Shown here one piece after another: positions 1 through 8,722 of a stretch of 64,000 nucleotides of DNA. Origin of the DNA: Desulfonatronospira thiodismutans ASO3-1 (GTDB taxonomy: Bacteria; Desulfobacterota; Desulfovibrionia; Desulfovibrionales; Desulfonatronovibrionaceae); contig NZ_ACJN02000003.1 of the NCBI RefSeq assembly GCF_000174435.1, forward strand, positions 946,263 to 1,010,262, in the 5' to 3' direction. Made by a program: the position numbers and the translations under genes. Position 1 is the first letter of the stretch. Every line of letters starts with the position of its first letter. The notes below the pieces were generated by a model. The model had not been told where the DNA came from. It ran no database searches and was given only the letters and a program-made list of their open reading frames with translations.

Positions 1-1
1 C

Positions 2-226
2 AGGGACAGGCGCTATGCCAGGGACCTGGCCCGTTTCTGCATTGATATACAGGAAAGCCTGCCCCAGCAAGAACAGGTATGTCGCTTCATAACGGCCTAT
101 TCGCGTTTTGCGACAAGAACCCCAAAGTCTATCATGGAGCATACCCTCCCCTATCATATGAAAATCGCTGCCAAACACAGGGCAAAGTATGGCATAGAGC
201 CAACCCCACTAAAACTGGATCCATAA
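2..226 (+). CDS. C-terminal fragment, LPS-kinase-like protein (tentative)
   Basis: An open frame runs in from the left edge and stops at TAA 224-226, giving 74 residues of a protein whose start lies outside the window. The visible part is basic and helical, with RYARDLARFCIDI near its beginning and AAKHRAKYGIEP near its end. This resembles the helical tail of Kdo/heptose kinases of the WaaP/InaA type, and several kinase-fold genes lie downstream, but no catalytic motif is visible, so the family call is weak. Its stop codon lies inside the left target duplication of the small mobile element at 231-403. Before that insertion the gene probably overlapped the glycosyltransferase start at 404 by four bases (ATGA). 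Confidence 0.4.
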   Translation, partial: RDRRYARDLARFCIDIQESLPQQEQVCRFITAYSRFATRTPKSIMEHTLPYHMKIAAKHRAKYGIEPTPLKLDP

Positions 227-230
227 ACAT

Positions 231-403
231 GTAACCATTCAGGGGTCTGTTACCGGCCATGGGACAGTCCCAGCGAAACTTTTCCTGCACAATACAAAAA
301 GTGCAGACGGGAAATTTTATGAAACTGCATAATCATTACTTAGCGGGGACAGTCCCCTGGCCTTGTGCAATTAGTCACCACTGAAGACCCACTGAATGGT
401 TAC
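231..403 (-). mobile_element. GTAA-ended MITE, copy A (173 bp)
   Basis: The left end GTAACCATTCAGGGG (231-245) is mirrored by a right end CTGAATGGTTAC closing at 403. Inside are GGGACAGTCCC-type arms and a core that is the reverse complement of the core in copies at 5156 and 47492. Flanks 223-230 (ataaacat) and 404-411 (atgaatat) agree at 6 of 8 positions, fitting a decayed 8-bp target duplication. The right flank contains the ATG of the next gene. Confidence 0.8.
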
Positions 404-1471
404 ATGAATATCCTGTTTGTAAACACTTCAAGAATCTGGGGCGGCAACGAGAAATGGACTCATATGGCCAGCCATGCTCTGGCCAGCCGACACAATGTCC
501 TTCTGGTTTACCGCTGTCCTTATCTTGGCAGTCGCTTCTCCATAAAAAAAATGAAGCTGCCCTTCATCAACAGAGTTGATCTTTTCACGCTGTATTGTCT
601 TAAAAAAATAATACAAAGAGAACATATAGACATACTGATATCTACCAACAGAAAGCATTATCTTCTGGGTGTACTGGCCTCTAAAATCACTGGCTGTAGA
701 CATTTTGTACGTTGCGGAATAGTCTGGAATGTTCCGGATAATATATATAATCGCTTTTTGTTTCGTGAAATCGACGGCATAATAGTAAATGCCCGGGCAA
801 TACAAGACATGCTCATCAAAAGCGGGGTTGTTCGCAAAGACAAGATTCATGTCGTTTATAATGGACTGGATACTGACATTCTGGATAAATCAAAACTTAA
901 ATATAAAAGCAGGGATGAATTTGTTATCATATCCAGCGGCGAACTCGTGCCCAGAAAAGGCTATATTTTTTTGCTTCATGCATTTGCGAAATTTCTTAAA
1001 ATGCAGCCAGACTCCAATGTTCAACTTATATTAATAGGCAAGGGAAGGCAGGAACAAGAACTCAAGTCTGTTGCAAAAAAACTTGGCATTGAACAACAGG
1101 TAACATTTGCTGGATTTCTGGACGATCCATACTCTTTGATAATTCAAAGCAATCTTTTTGTTTCAGTGTCACAAAATGAAGGCATCTCAAATGCCTTGCT
1201 GGAAGCTATGTACCTGGGTATTCCTGTTGTCACCACTCCTGCCGGAGGCAGCTTGGAAGTCATCTCACACGGGGAAAACGGTTTTTTGATTAAAAACAGC
1301 AGTGAAAAGTATTTAGCGGACATCTTCAGGCAGGCATACTTGAACAGCAGCTTATTTCAGGATATAGGACGTGCTGGCCAAAGTACAGTTAAAAGTAAAT
1401 TTTCTTTAGCAAGCATGAGTTCTCATTTAGAAAACATATTTAAGTCATATTTAGGCAGAAAAAAAACTTAG
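404..1471 (+). CDS. Glycosyltransferase family 4
   Basis: This 355-aa GT-B enzyme probably adds a sugar from an activated donor to a growing surface polysaccharide or LPS core at the cytoplasmic face of the inner membrane. The N-terminal domain begins MNILFVNTSRIWGGNEKW, with the glycine-rich acceptor-side loop. The C-terminal domain has SSGELVPRKGYIFLL, LILIGKGRQEQEL and the donor-binding E-x7-E signature NEGISNALLEAMYLGIPVV. I chose ATG 404 over an upstream in-frame ATG at 365 because residues before it would be encoded by the right end of the mobile element at 231-403. No Shine-Dalgarno sequence precedes 404, consistent with an original start coupled to the upstream gene. Donor and acceptor cannot be inferred. 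Confidence 0.85.
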   Translation: MNILFVNTSRIWGGNEKWTHMASHALASRHNVLLVYRCPYLGSRFSIKKMKLPFINRVDLFTLYCLKKIIQREHIDILISTNRKHYLLGVLASKITGCRHFVRCGIVWNVPDNIYNRFLFREIDGIIVNARAIQDMLIKSGVVRKDKIHVVYNGLDTDILDKSKLKYKSRDEFVIISSGELVPRKGYIFLLHAFAKFLKMQPDSNVQLILIGKGRQEQELKSVAKKLGIEQQVTFAGFLDDPYSLIIQSNLFVSVSQNEGISNALLEAMYLGIPVVTTPAGGSLEVISHGENGFLIKNSSEKYLADIFRQAYLNSSLFQDIGRAGQSTVKSKFSLASMSSHLENIFKSYLGRKKT

Positions 1472-1472
1472 T

Positions 1473-2882
1473 ATGGCACACCAATTAGATAGTACACAAC
1501 ATAGAACATTATTGCATGTACCTGCTCGCATGGCAAAGTTGCTTCATTTTTTCCTGATCAGCACTTTTCCACAATCTTCCAGGGTAAAAAGAACTGATAA
1601 CTTGTACCTGGAGGTTCTGGGACTGGGAGGACTTTTTCTTTTTCTTGCCACCCTGAACCTGTCAACTGACTTGAACCGTTACGGCGAGTTCATGCTTATA
1701 GCCGCTTTTGTGCTCAGTTGGAAATACTGGGGGAAAATCCTTGTAAAACAGCCGCTTTTCTGGCTGATGATAGCATTTGCTCTGTCCCTGGTTATTTCTA
1801 CTCTAATCGGCATGCACCTGTTTCCAGAGGTCCGACACTATGCCGAAGCCAGAACCATGGCTAGATTCTGCCTGTTTGTTCCCATTGCTTGGTGGATTGG
1901 AACAAACCCGGCCTCTATCCGCAATGCTTTTTTTGTAGTGTGCCTTTTTTTCACCCTGAGCAGCATGATCTGGATTCTGGACTGGAACACCCTAAACTAT
2001 TTCCTGGAAGGCAATAGACCAGAAAGAGGTATGCTCGGACCGGAGTCTTCAAGACTTGCGGGGGAATCAATTCTACGCTATGCAAGCTGGACAGGAATGC
2101 TCCTGGTGGGGGCAAGCGTGCTGGGCAAAGACCTTTTACCTGATACCTTGCGATCCGGAAAAATAAAGCTTCTTGGTTACCTGGTTTTTAGCATTATAAT
2201 TGTCACCTTAATGCTGGGCACCTATGTAGTTCAGGCCAGGGGGGTCTGGATCGCTGTACTCATCAGCCTGTCTATTGGACTCATATGCAGATATTGCATT
2301 TTTCAGTCTGAACCAAAAACAACATTCAATAACCTGTCTATTCCGGCCTTAATATGCTTGATGCTCGTTGCCATGATTGCTTTAAATTTCAACAAAATAC
2401 AAGATCGCTTTCTTAGAGATCAGGCAAATATTACCAACCTGCTGACTGGGCAAATAGAAGAAGTGCAGACCCGCTCGGTAGGATACAGGGTACAAATGTA
2501 CCTATGGACGCTTGAAGCAGAACACAGTTTTTTTGGAAAAGGAGCCCGAGCGATACAAGCTATCAATGACAGCGATAAACTTAGTCAAAAATACAACTGG
2601 GAAGTAGGCAAAACACATCTTCACAGCGATTATCTGGCGATTTTGTATCGGTTAGGCATCATTGGAATGCTTATTGCAACTTCAATATTTTGTATTACAA
2701 CAATACAAATTCACTATAAATACAAAAAAAGAATGATAAGCCCCTCATTCTATGTTTTTTTTATAACTGCTACAATTTACATTCTCATAGCAGCTACAAC
2801 AAATATTAATATTCGAAATCATGCATTTTATGCTATACCATATGCAACGTTTTTATCTATAATATTAATGTCTAATGAATAA
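1473..2882 (+). CDS. O-antigen ligase/polymerase-like membrane protein (Wzy_C type)
   Basis: This 469-aa protein has ten or more hydrophobic segments and the features of the O-antigen ligase/polymerase superfamily (WaaL, Wzy). A short motif after a membrane segment reads VQARGVWIAVLI (about residue 256), equivalent to the SRxxW-type motif of the family. A large loop follows (about residues 300-390), and then THLHSDYLAILYRLGIIG, the conserved H-x-H/N element before the last membrane segments. It would transfer or polymerise undecaprenyl-linked glycans on the periplasmic side. It starts two bases after the glycosyltransferase stop, so the two are probably cotranscribed. Ligase and polymerase cannot be told apart from sequence. 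AT content rises towards its 3' end, where the AT-rich segment begins. Confidence 0.8.
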   Translation: MAHQLDSTQHRTLLHVPARMAKLLHFFLISTFPQSSRVKRTDNLYLEVLGLGGLFLFLATLNLSTDLNRYGEFMLIAAFVLSWKYWGKILVKQPLFWLMIAFALSLVISTLIGMHLFPEVRHYAEARTMARFCLFVPIAWWIGTNPASIRNAFFVVCLFFTLSSMIWILDWNTLNYFLEGNRPERGMLGPESSRLAGESILRYASWTGMLLVGASVLGKDLLPDTLRSGKIKLLGYLVFSIIIVTLMLGTYVVQARGVWIAVLISLSIGLICRYCIFQSEPKTTFNNLSIPALICLMLVAMIALNFNKIQDRFLRDQANITNLLTGQIEEVQTRSVGYRVQMYLWTLEAEHSFFGKGARAIQAINDSDKLSQKYNWEVGKTHLHSDYLAILYRLGIIGMLIATSIFCITTIQIHYKYKKRMISPSFYVFFITATIYILIAATTNINIRNHAFYAIPYATFLSIILMSNE

Positions 2883-3045
2883 AATAATTCTATAAAAAAT
2901 AGTGCAAATTATGATCAATAAAATACTTATCTGTAATTGCTTTATAGCAATACATATTATATATACACATTTGTGTTAGACATAAGAACATAGAAACTAC
3001 TATTTGTTTATATTTGAGACAATATATATTCATTAATTGATAGAT

Positions 3046-3906
3046 ATGAATAGAAAAATAACATTACATATCGGAATGCCTAAAACAGGATCGACCTGGT
3101 TACAGCATGAAATACTGCCAAAAATGAAATCTATCGATGTGTGCTACAAAGAAGAGTTAAGAAAGTGCATGCTTCACTGGTCAAATAAAAATATCCTGAT
3201 CAGTTATGAAAATTACGTTGGGTTTCCCCATATCAAGGAAGCAGATGTACAACAGGGATGGATAGATTCCAGAAAAAGGTCTCTTTGCAATCTAAGTTCT
3301 TTTTTTCCTGATTCAGACATTATCCTAATAGTTCGAAAACAAACCGAATTACTAAAATCTCTTTACAACCAATACATAAAAGTTGGCGGCAGCATTAGCT
3401 TTCATGAGTATATTTCAGGAGAACATCCTTATTCGATAAACATAAATGCTTTAAAATATATTGAACTGTTAAATCAAATACAGCAAAAATTTTCAGGTTC
3501 TGTACTAATTGTAGATTACAATTTTATGAAAAGTCACGTTGAGGAATTCGGTAAAGTATTTTTAAGTTTTGTGGGGTGCAACGACTTGATAGACTTCAAC
3601 AAACACTCTGGACGCAAGGTAAACACCAGCCTAAGCAACGCGCAAATAAAAAATATGCTCAGATTTAACAGACAATTTCATACATACTACTCACCGAATG
3701 GATATAAAATGTTTAGACGCAAAACATATAAAAAGATACGCACAATTATACTTAGACTAACAGATTTTGCATATGGCAATAAGCAATATGATATCTTTCA
3801 TAAAGACGATATAGAAAAACTTGAGAATTTTTATGATGACGATTGGCGTGATACACAACAAATAACAAAAGGACGTTTCAAAATAATTAACAATAAAATT
3901 TATTAA
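3046..3906 (+). CDS. Sulfotransferase-like protein
   Basis: This 286-aa protein opens with ITLHIGMPKTGSTWLQ, the 5'-phosphosulfate-binding loop (PKTGST) of PAPS-dependent sulfotransferases. A later segment SDIILIVRKQTELLKSLYNQY matches the 3'-phosphate-binding R-x(7)-S element. It probably sulfates a sugar or lipid of the surface polymer. An in-frame TTG lies at 3037, but ATG 3046 places the PAPS loop at the usual distance from the N terminus. The gene is strikingly AT-rich compared with the rest of the window, as are its neighbours to 6525, which suggests acquisition by transfer. The acceptor is unknown. Confidence 0.75.
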   Translation: MNRKITLHIGMPKTGSTWLQHEILPKMKSIDVCYKEELRKCMLHWSNKNILISYENYVGFPHIKEADVQQGWIDSRKRSLCNLSSFFPDSDIILIVRKQTELLKSLYNQYIKVGGSISFHEYISGEHPYSININALKYIELLNQIQQKFSGSVLIVDYNFMKSHVEEFGKVFLSFVGCNDLIDFNKHSGRKVNTSLSNAQIKNMLRFNRQFHTYYSPNGYKMFRRKTYKKIRTIILRLTDFAYGNKQYDIFHKDDIEKLENFYDDDWRDTQQITKGRFKIINNKIY

Positions 3907-4161
3907 TTTTAATCACTAGATTAAGAATTGATGATTTACAAAATACAAAAATAAAATTATAATTTAATTTTTTCCATTTAAAATGAATTATGTTTACTAA
4001 AAAAATAATAGAGTTTTGCACATCCTCTGTCAGTTAATTATCTATTTTATTTTTAAATATTTTATACTCATAAATGAATTTTATGTGCTCTACTAAAGAT
4101 AAATGCCTTAATTTAAGCGCTTCATATATCTATTTTTTTGTATTATAACATTAAATTAATC

Positions 4162-4953
4162 ATGCCAAAGACATCTCAACACACTATCAGCATTACAGTT
4201 ATTATTCCTACGGCAGACAGGAATCACACACTTGATCGCGCCATTAGATCAGTCTTGAATCAAACCTTGAAGCCGGATAAAATAATTGTGGTGGACAATG
4301 GGTATCAACATGCTGAAACTCACGAAGATATCAAACAGCAAGTACATTTCATAAAGACCATGCCAAGACTCGGTCCTGGGAAAGCGCGTAATGCCGGGGC
4401 TGCTATTGCTGAAACTGAATATATTTCATTCCTTGACGATGACGATGTATGGGAGAAGGATTACCTTAAATACAGCATTGAAGCCTTAAAAATTACCTGT
4501 GCTGACGCAGTTGTTGGCCAGCTTAAAAAAGCGGATCCTCATGGCCAGGCCAAGGCTTACAAGATGTTTCCGGCGGACCCAAAAAAGCAGCGCAAGGTTT
4601 ACTTTAAAAGTCCAGGTTTTGGGGGACAAAACTTAGTAATCAGCAAAAAAATGTTTGCACTTGTTGGCGGATTTGATGAAACCATGCCCGCCTCTGTTGA
4701 CCGGGATCTAGCAGCAAAAATTATTGAGCATAGAGGCTTTATAGTACCTCAGCCTTATTCTGTTGCTGTTTTGCATAATCATGAAAGCGCTAGGGTTAGA
4801 GACAATATCGTGCTTGGCAATATAATGTTCATACAAAAACACTGGAAACACATGACTTTTTTTGAAATTTTTATGGCATTCAAAACATTAATTAAACGAT
4901 ATTTAAAGCTAAAATTAAAGCATAGAAATATAAAGACCTTATTTAAGATGTGA
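4162..4953 (+). CDS. Glycosyltransferase family 2
   Basis: This 263-aa GT-A glycosyltransferase begins SITVIIPTADRNHTLDRAI, the classical GT2 opening, followed by ILNQTL-type and VVDN motifs. The metal-binding acidic motif is in SFLDDDDVW (about residues 91-99), and GGFDETM is the usual acceptor-side element. TTG 4138 is in frame upstream, but ATG 4162 gives the normal N terminus. The stop codon lies inside the left end of a second small mobile element (4947-5076). Removing that element and one copy of its ATTTAA flank would make the protein end LFNHSK instead of LFKM, so the present C terminus is probably a product of insertion. Confidence 0.8.
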   Translation: MPKTSQHTISITVIIPTADRNHTLDRAIRSVLNQTLKPDKIIVVDNGYQHAETHEDIKQQVHFIKTMPRLGPGKARNAGAAIAETEYISFLDDDDVWEKDYLKYSIEALKITCADAVVGQLKKADPHGQAKAYKMFPADPKKQRKVYFKSPGFGGQNLVISKKMFALVGGFDETMPASVDRDLAAKIIEHRGFIVPQPYSVAVLHNHESARVRDNIVLGNIMFIQKHWKHMTFFEIFMAFKTLIKRYLKLKLKHRNIKTLFKM

Positions 4954-5076
4954 CTGTAAAAAGTCATTTTTGCAGTCACATATTTAAGAGATCAGACGTC
5001 AGATATCAGTAAAAACAAAGACTTGTATAGATTTTTTTTGGAATCATTCATTTTCTCGACTTTTTGCAGGTGCATC
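4947..5076 (+). mobile_element. Second MITE family, copy 1 (130 bp)
   Basis: The ends are imperfect 20-bp inverted repeats: GATGTGACTGTAAAAAGTCA on the left and, read inward, GATGCACCTGCAAAAAGTCG on the right. Both flanks read ATTTAA (4941-4946 and 5077-5082), a probable 6-bp target duplication. An inner palindrome (4949-4980) sits at the left end and could also act as a transcription terminator for the glycosyltransferase gene. Confidence 0.6.
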
Positions 5077-5128
5077 ATTTAACCATTCAAAATAATTTAG
5101 CAAACACTTTTTATAAATAAATATATGA

Positions 5129-5428
5129 GATGCAACTGCAAAAAGTCATTTTTGCGTAACCATTCAGGGGGGACCTCGGTGGTGGCTGGTGGCACAAGGC
5201 CAGGGGGACTGTCCCCGCTAAGGATGACTATGAACCTTCACAAAATTTCGCGTCTGTACTTTTCAGTTGTGCAGTAAAAGTGTCGCGGGGACTGTCCCCC
5301 TGGCCGGTAACTGCCCCCTGAATGGTTACATTTTTGCAGTTGCAGGGGGCAGGAGTCGATAAAAAACAAAGAGTTATGAGCTTGCTTTATTGCTAAATTG
5401 TCGCAATCCGACTTTTTGTAGGCGCATC
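5129..5428 (+). mobile_element. Second MITE family, copy 2, interrupted by copy B
   Basis: The left end GATGCAACTGCAAAAAGTCA (5129-5148) and the right end, read inward, GATGCGCCTACAAAAAGTCG (5409-5428) match copy 1 at 4947-5076. The interior shares a taaaaacaaag segment with copy 1. The element is split by an insertion at 5156-5329 plus an 8-bp duplication; without it the unit is about 118 bp. No clear target duplication is seen for this copy. Confidence 0.55.
5156..5329 (+). mobile_element. GTAA-ended MITE, copy B (174 bp), with exact 8-bp target duplication
   Basis: GTAACCATTCAGGGG at the left is mirrored by CCCCTGAATGGTTAC at the right. The flanks 5148-5155 and 5330-5337 are both ATTTTTGC, an exact 8-bp duplication. 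Inner arms GGCCAGGGGGACTGTCCCC and their inverse enclose a core of about 70 bp. The element sits inside the palindromic part of another small element, whose arms rejoin when it is removed. Confidence 0.9.
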
Positions 5429-5775
5429 CTATAATAAATAATAGATAACTATTAACTTTAAAGTGCATTATTTTTATCAAATTTATTGTAACAGTTTATC
5501 AATTTTCATGTAACATGAGGACTGACTCTCCCTCCGTTTTTTTTAAGCCTGTCAATTCTCCTTCACATAACAAACGCAGGCGTTCATGTTTTTTATATTT
5601 TTAAATTTATACTTTTTAAGCTAATAGTTCTACTAACTGATACATGATATAATAACACTTCAATACACTCTTACAATTTTTGTTATTCGTAAAATATATA
5701 TTTTATAGAACAAAATGCATTTGATATGAGTAAAACATATAGCAAATTAATAAATATATTTATACATATTGATCC

Positions 5776-6525
5776 ATGATTATTAGTTATAAGCATAAAT
5801 ACATATTTATACATTGCCGAAAAACTGCTGGAAGCAGCATAAAATGTTTTTTAAATAAATACATAGGGCCTAAAGACATTCAGATAGGTTCATGGCACGA
5901 AGTTATACATAATCAAGGGTCATTCAACAGAAGATTCATTGTAGACTTGCTTGCTCCTAGATTGTTTTTTAACATATCTACCTGGAAAAATATTAAAAAA
6001 GGATTATGCAATAAAAATATTTACAAGCAATTAAACAGCATCCATAAAAAATACTACAATCTATACCACCCGTCAGCGTCCGATTTGGCAAAGTTTGATG
6101 AATCTGCTTGGAATAATTTTTTTAAGTTTTGCTTTGTACGAAACCCTTATGAAAAAGCTGTATCTGACTACATATGGCGCGTAAAAGCAAAAAATTTAGA
6201 CATCAGTTTTTTAGACTTTCTTAAACATTTAGAATCTCCTAATCTTTATAAAGATGACCACATCGTACCCACTCAAATCGATAACTGGCCGATGTACACC
6301 ATAAACGACAAAATTGCAGTAGATTTCATTGGAAAATATGAAAATCTATACCATGACTTTGAACAAATATGTAAAATAATAGGTCTTCCTTTTTACAAAA
6401 GCCAGTTCCCAAGAGTTAAACATTATGCTGACTATAAGTATAGAGAATACTATGGTGCCACGGAAAAAAGACTGGTTTCCAAGATTTACGAAAAAGAAAT
6501 AGAGTGCTTCGGATATTCATTTTAA
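5776..6525 (+). CDS. Sulfotransferase family 2-type protein
   Basis: This 249-aa protein starts YKHKYIFIHCRKTAGSSI; the HCRKTAGSS loop is the 5'-phosphosulfate-binding motif of the Sulfotransfer_2 family (heparan/chondroitin-type and bacterial relatives). The 3'-phosphate motif is FCFVRNPYEKAVSDYIW at about residue 117. It probably transfers sulfate from PAPS to a surface glycan. It is more similar in motif layout to family 2 than the sulfotransferase at 3046, so the two are not recent duplicates. The gene is very AT-rich and lies between repeat elements and an unrelated kinase-like gene. No PAPS-producing genes (cysC, cysN) are in the window. Confidence 0.8.
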   Translation: MIISYKHKYIFIHCRKTAGSSIKCFLNKYIGPKDIQIGSWHEVIHNQGSFNRRFIVDLLAPRLFFNISTWKNIKKGLCNKNIYKQLNSIHKKYYNLYHPSASDLAKFDESAWNNFFKFCFVRNPYEKAVSDYIWRVKAKNLDISFLDFLKHLESPNLYKDDHIVPTQIDNWPMYTINDKIAVDFIGKYENLYHDFEQICKIIGLPFYKSQFPRVKHYADYKYREYYGATEKRLVSKIYEKEIECFGYSF

Positions 6526-6610
6526 GTGCAAGTTAACCAAGAAGTCTCAGCCTAGTAAAAGCACACTTTGGACGATTTTTCAAACATGTAGCTTTTTTAC
6601 TCTTCAAGTT

Positions 6611-7444
6611 ATGGGATTACGCACCTGTTTAATTGGTCTGCTCAAAAAAAAGTCAATTCAGGCTTTGTATAACTCCAGCATGGTCATAGCAGATACTGAG
6701 TTTACCTGTTTACGCCCGCTGGGCCAGGAGACTCGTCCTGGGCTGACAAAAGCAGGTCGCTTATCTTTTTGTGCTATGCTGGAGGGACGGAAAGTTAAAA
6801 TTTATGAGACACATTCACAACGCCAGACAAATTTGCGGCAAAAAATTCAGAATACAGTTTTTGGAAAAAGTTTTTTACCTGGAATAATTGCATCAGAGGG
6901 CACATATGTTGTCGAAGAATGGATTCATGGCACATCTGCCTTGACCAGCAAAGCCGGTATAAAAAAAACAGTCGAGACAATGATTCAGGTACTTTTGCAG
7001 GATCCAAAACTTATCAATTTGGCGCAGGAACAGGCCATGTCGTTTTGCTATCTCCAGAACTATCTATATCCACGGGTAGCAAAATGGAGTATTTTATCCC
7101 CTGTCAAAGACTTTACTAAAGAATGGCAGAAGCGTTTCGATGAACTTAGGCCGCACCTGCCCATTAGGATTTCTCACCCGGACCTTAGCCCTGCCAATAT
7201 CATATGCCAGGAAGCTTCAGACAGGAAGGTGATTATCGACAATGAACTGCTTGGTTCCGGCTTCGGCTGGATTCTTGACTGGCACAACTCCCTGCTCAAA
7301 GAGCAAAAGTCAGTCTCATTGGAGCTTATTCAGCAGCATGTTCCAGAGGATTTTCTGGAAAAGACCTGGAGACTTAGGTTGCTGGGCTCAGCTTTGGACA
7401 GAGAGGACTACACTCAAGCGCTCAAGATTGCTAAAGGAAAATGA
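6611..7444 (+). CDS. APH-fold kinase-like protein
   Basis: This 277-aa protein has the catalytic core of the aminoglycoside phosphotransferase/choline kinase fold. The catalytic loop is ISHPDLSPANII (about residues 188-199), with Asp and Asn in place, and the metal-binding Asp follows in VIIDNELLG. The N-terminal lobe is short and lacks an obvious P-loop. Placed between a sulfotransferase and a glycosyltransferase, it more probably phosphorylates a sugar or LPS-core substrate than an antibiotic; that role is inferred from context. No clear ribosome binding site precedes ATG 6611. Base composition returns here towards that of the rest of the window. Confidence 0.65.
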   Translation: MGLRTCLIGLLKKKSIQALYNSSMVIADTEFTCLRPLGQETRPGLTKAGRLSFCAMLEGRKVKIYETHSQRQTNLRQKIQNTVFGKSFLPGIIASEGTYVVEEWIHGTSALTSKAGIKKTVETMIQVLLQDPKLINLAQEQAMSFCYLQNYLYPRVAKWSILSPVKDFTKEWQKRFDELRPHLPIRISHPDLSPANIICQEASDRKVIIDNELLGSGFGWILDWHNSLLKEQKSVSLELIQQHVPEDFLEKTWRLRLLGSALDREDYTQALKIAKGK

Positions 7445-7556
7445 TCATACACAAGTACACATAATGCCCTGGGAAACTCTCCAAAACAGTTCTCAGCAAC
7501 CTGCTGCACAAACTTAAAGACATCACTATTTTCGAAACTGAAATTTTTTTGCAAGT

Positions 7557-8696
7557 ATGAAAATTCTTTACCTGACACATTCCCAAATTCCCTCCACTTC
7601 TGCCAACAGCATTCAAGTCATGAATATGTGCCAGGCCTTTCATGCAAGCCATTCTGTTAGCCTTTTTGCCCGCCGCACTGAATATTATCCTGGTCATCAG
7701 AATATTTTCTCGTATTATGGCATTTCAGAAAAGTTTGAATTGCTCCTGCCTCAAAACAAATCCTGCGGAAGCATCAGTTCACTCTATAGCTACTGGTTTC
7801 TTTTGCATCTATTAAAAAGAAGAAAATTTGATATCTGTTTTGGACGCCATCTTAAATATCTGGCCATAGCAGGCTTTTTTGGCATGCCCATTATATATGA
7901 AGCCCATGAAATGCCAAAAAAAATCAAAGAGATGTTCTGGTTAAAGCGGGTGTTATCTTCGGACAGCTTTAAAGGCCTGGTATGCATTAGCGGTGTGCTC
8001 CGGGAAAAATACCTCAGGCTTTTTCCCGGATTGTCTGAAAACAAAGTCCTTGTAGCTCATGATGGTATCAACCTCGAGTTTTACGACAGCATCGCTTCTT
8101 TAAAGGACCAGCTTCCCGGACAGAATACTTACAATGTAGGTTACGTAGGCGGTCTGAAACCAGAGAAAGGCATTCAGCTCATTATTGAAACAGCCGGCAT
8201 ACTAAAAAATGCTGATTTTCATCTGGTGGGTGGAAGCCCTGCGGAAATTGACTACTGGGAGCAACAATGCCCGAACATGTTCAATATATTTTTTCACGGC
8301 CCTGTCACCCCGGAAAAGGCTGTTCAATATCAAAAATCCTTTGATGTACTGCTTGCTCCTTACCAGAAAAAATCCTGGACCAGTAGGGACGGCAAACTGA
8401 TGGTTGAGGACAGCCCTGAAAGGGTTATTGGAAATTCTCCTTTGAAGTTTTTCGAATACATGTCTGCTGAAAAACCCATACTTGCATCGGATATTCCTGT
8501 GGCCAGAGAGGTGTTTACGCAGGGTGTGGATGCACTTCTGAGTGACAACAGTCCTGAACAATGGGCTGAGTGGATTCAAGTACTTATGCAGGATCGAAAT
8601 TTTGCAGCAAGCCTGGCTCAAAACGCCAGACAAAAAGTGCACGGTTTTACCTGGAAGAAAAGAAGCCAGAAGATACTCAGTCGCTTTATGTCCTGA
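7557..8696 (+). CDS. Glycosyltransferase family 4
   Basis: This 379-aa GT-B glycosyltransferase opens MKILYLTHSQIPSTSANSI. It carries VLVAHDGINLEFY at the domain boundary, YVGGLKPEKGIQLIIE as the start of the donor domain, and LKFFEYMSAEKPILASDIP, the usual acidic donor-binding region (E in PLKFFEYMSA). It would extend the surface glycan on the cytoplasmic side. It is the last gene of the rightward polysaccharide group and converges on the kinase gene at 8723 with 26 bases between stops. Substrates are unknown. Confidence 0.85.
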   Translation: MKILYLTHSQIPSTSANSIQVMNMCQAFHASHSVSLFARRTEYYPGHQNIFSYYGISEKFELLLPQNKSCGSISSLYSYWFLLHLLKRRKFDICFGRHLKYLAIAGFFGMPIIYEAHEMPKKIKEMFWLKRVLSSDSFKGLVCISGVLREKYLRLFPGLSENKVLVAHDGINLEFYDSIASLKDQLPGQNTYNVGYVGGLKPEKGIQLIIETAGILKNADFHLVGGSPAEIDYWEQQCPNMFNIFFHGPVTPEKAVQYQKSFDVLLAPYQKKSWTSRDGKLMVEDSPERVIGNSPLKFFEYMSAEKPILASDIPVAREVFTQGVDALLSDNSPEQWAEWIQVLMQDRNFAASLAQNARQKVHGFTWKKRSQKILSRFMS

Positions 8697-8722
8697 TTAA
8701 AACACAGAAACAAAAAAGACTT

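Larger units (their letters stand above)
4954..5775. other. Gene-free AT-rich stretch filled with nested small elements
   Basis: These 822 bases hold no credible gene. They contain the rest of the 4947-5076 element, a second copy of that family (5129-5428) interrupted by the GTAA-ended element at 5156-5329, and about 340 bases of plain AT-rich sequence before the sulfotransferase start at 5776. Short open frames in the repeats have no coding character. Confidence 0.7.

Noticed and set aside
365-403. Upstream in-frame start for the glycosyltransferase
   Set aside because: These codons are the right end of a mobile element. GT4 proteins of this type begin at the MNILFVN segment at 404.
5238-5480. 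Minus-strand open frame of 80 codons
   Set aside because: It lies wholly within the nested small elements at 5129-5428 and adjoining AT-rich sequence.
6611-7444. Aminoglycoside resistance gene
   Set aside because: The kinase fold matches, but the catalytic loop lacks aminoglycoside-specific residues and the gene lies in a glycan locus.
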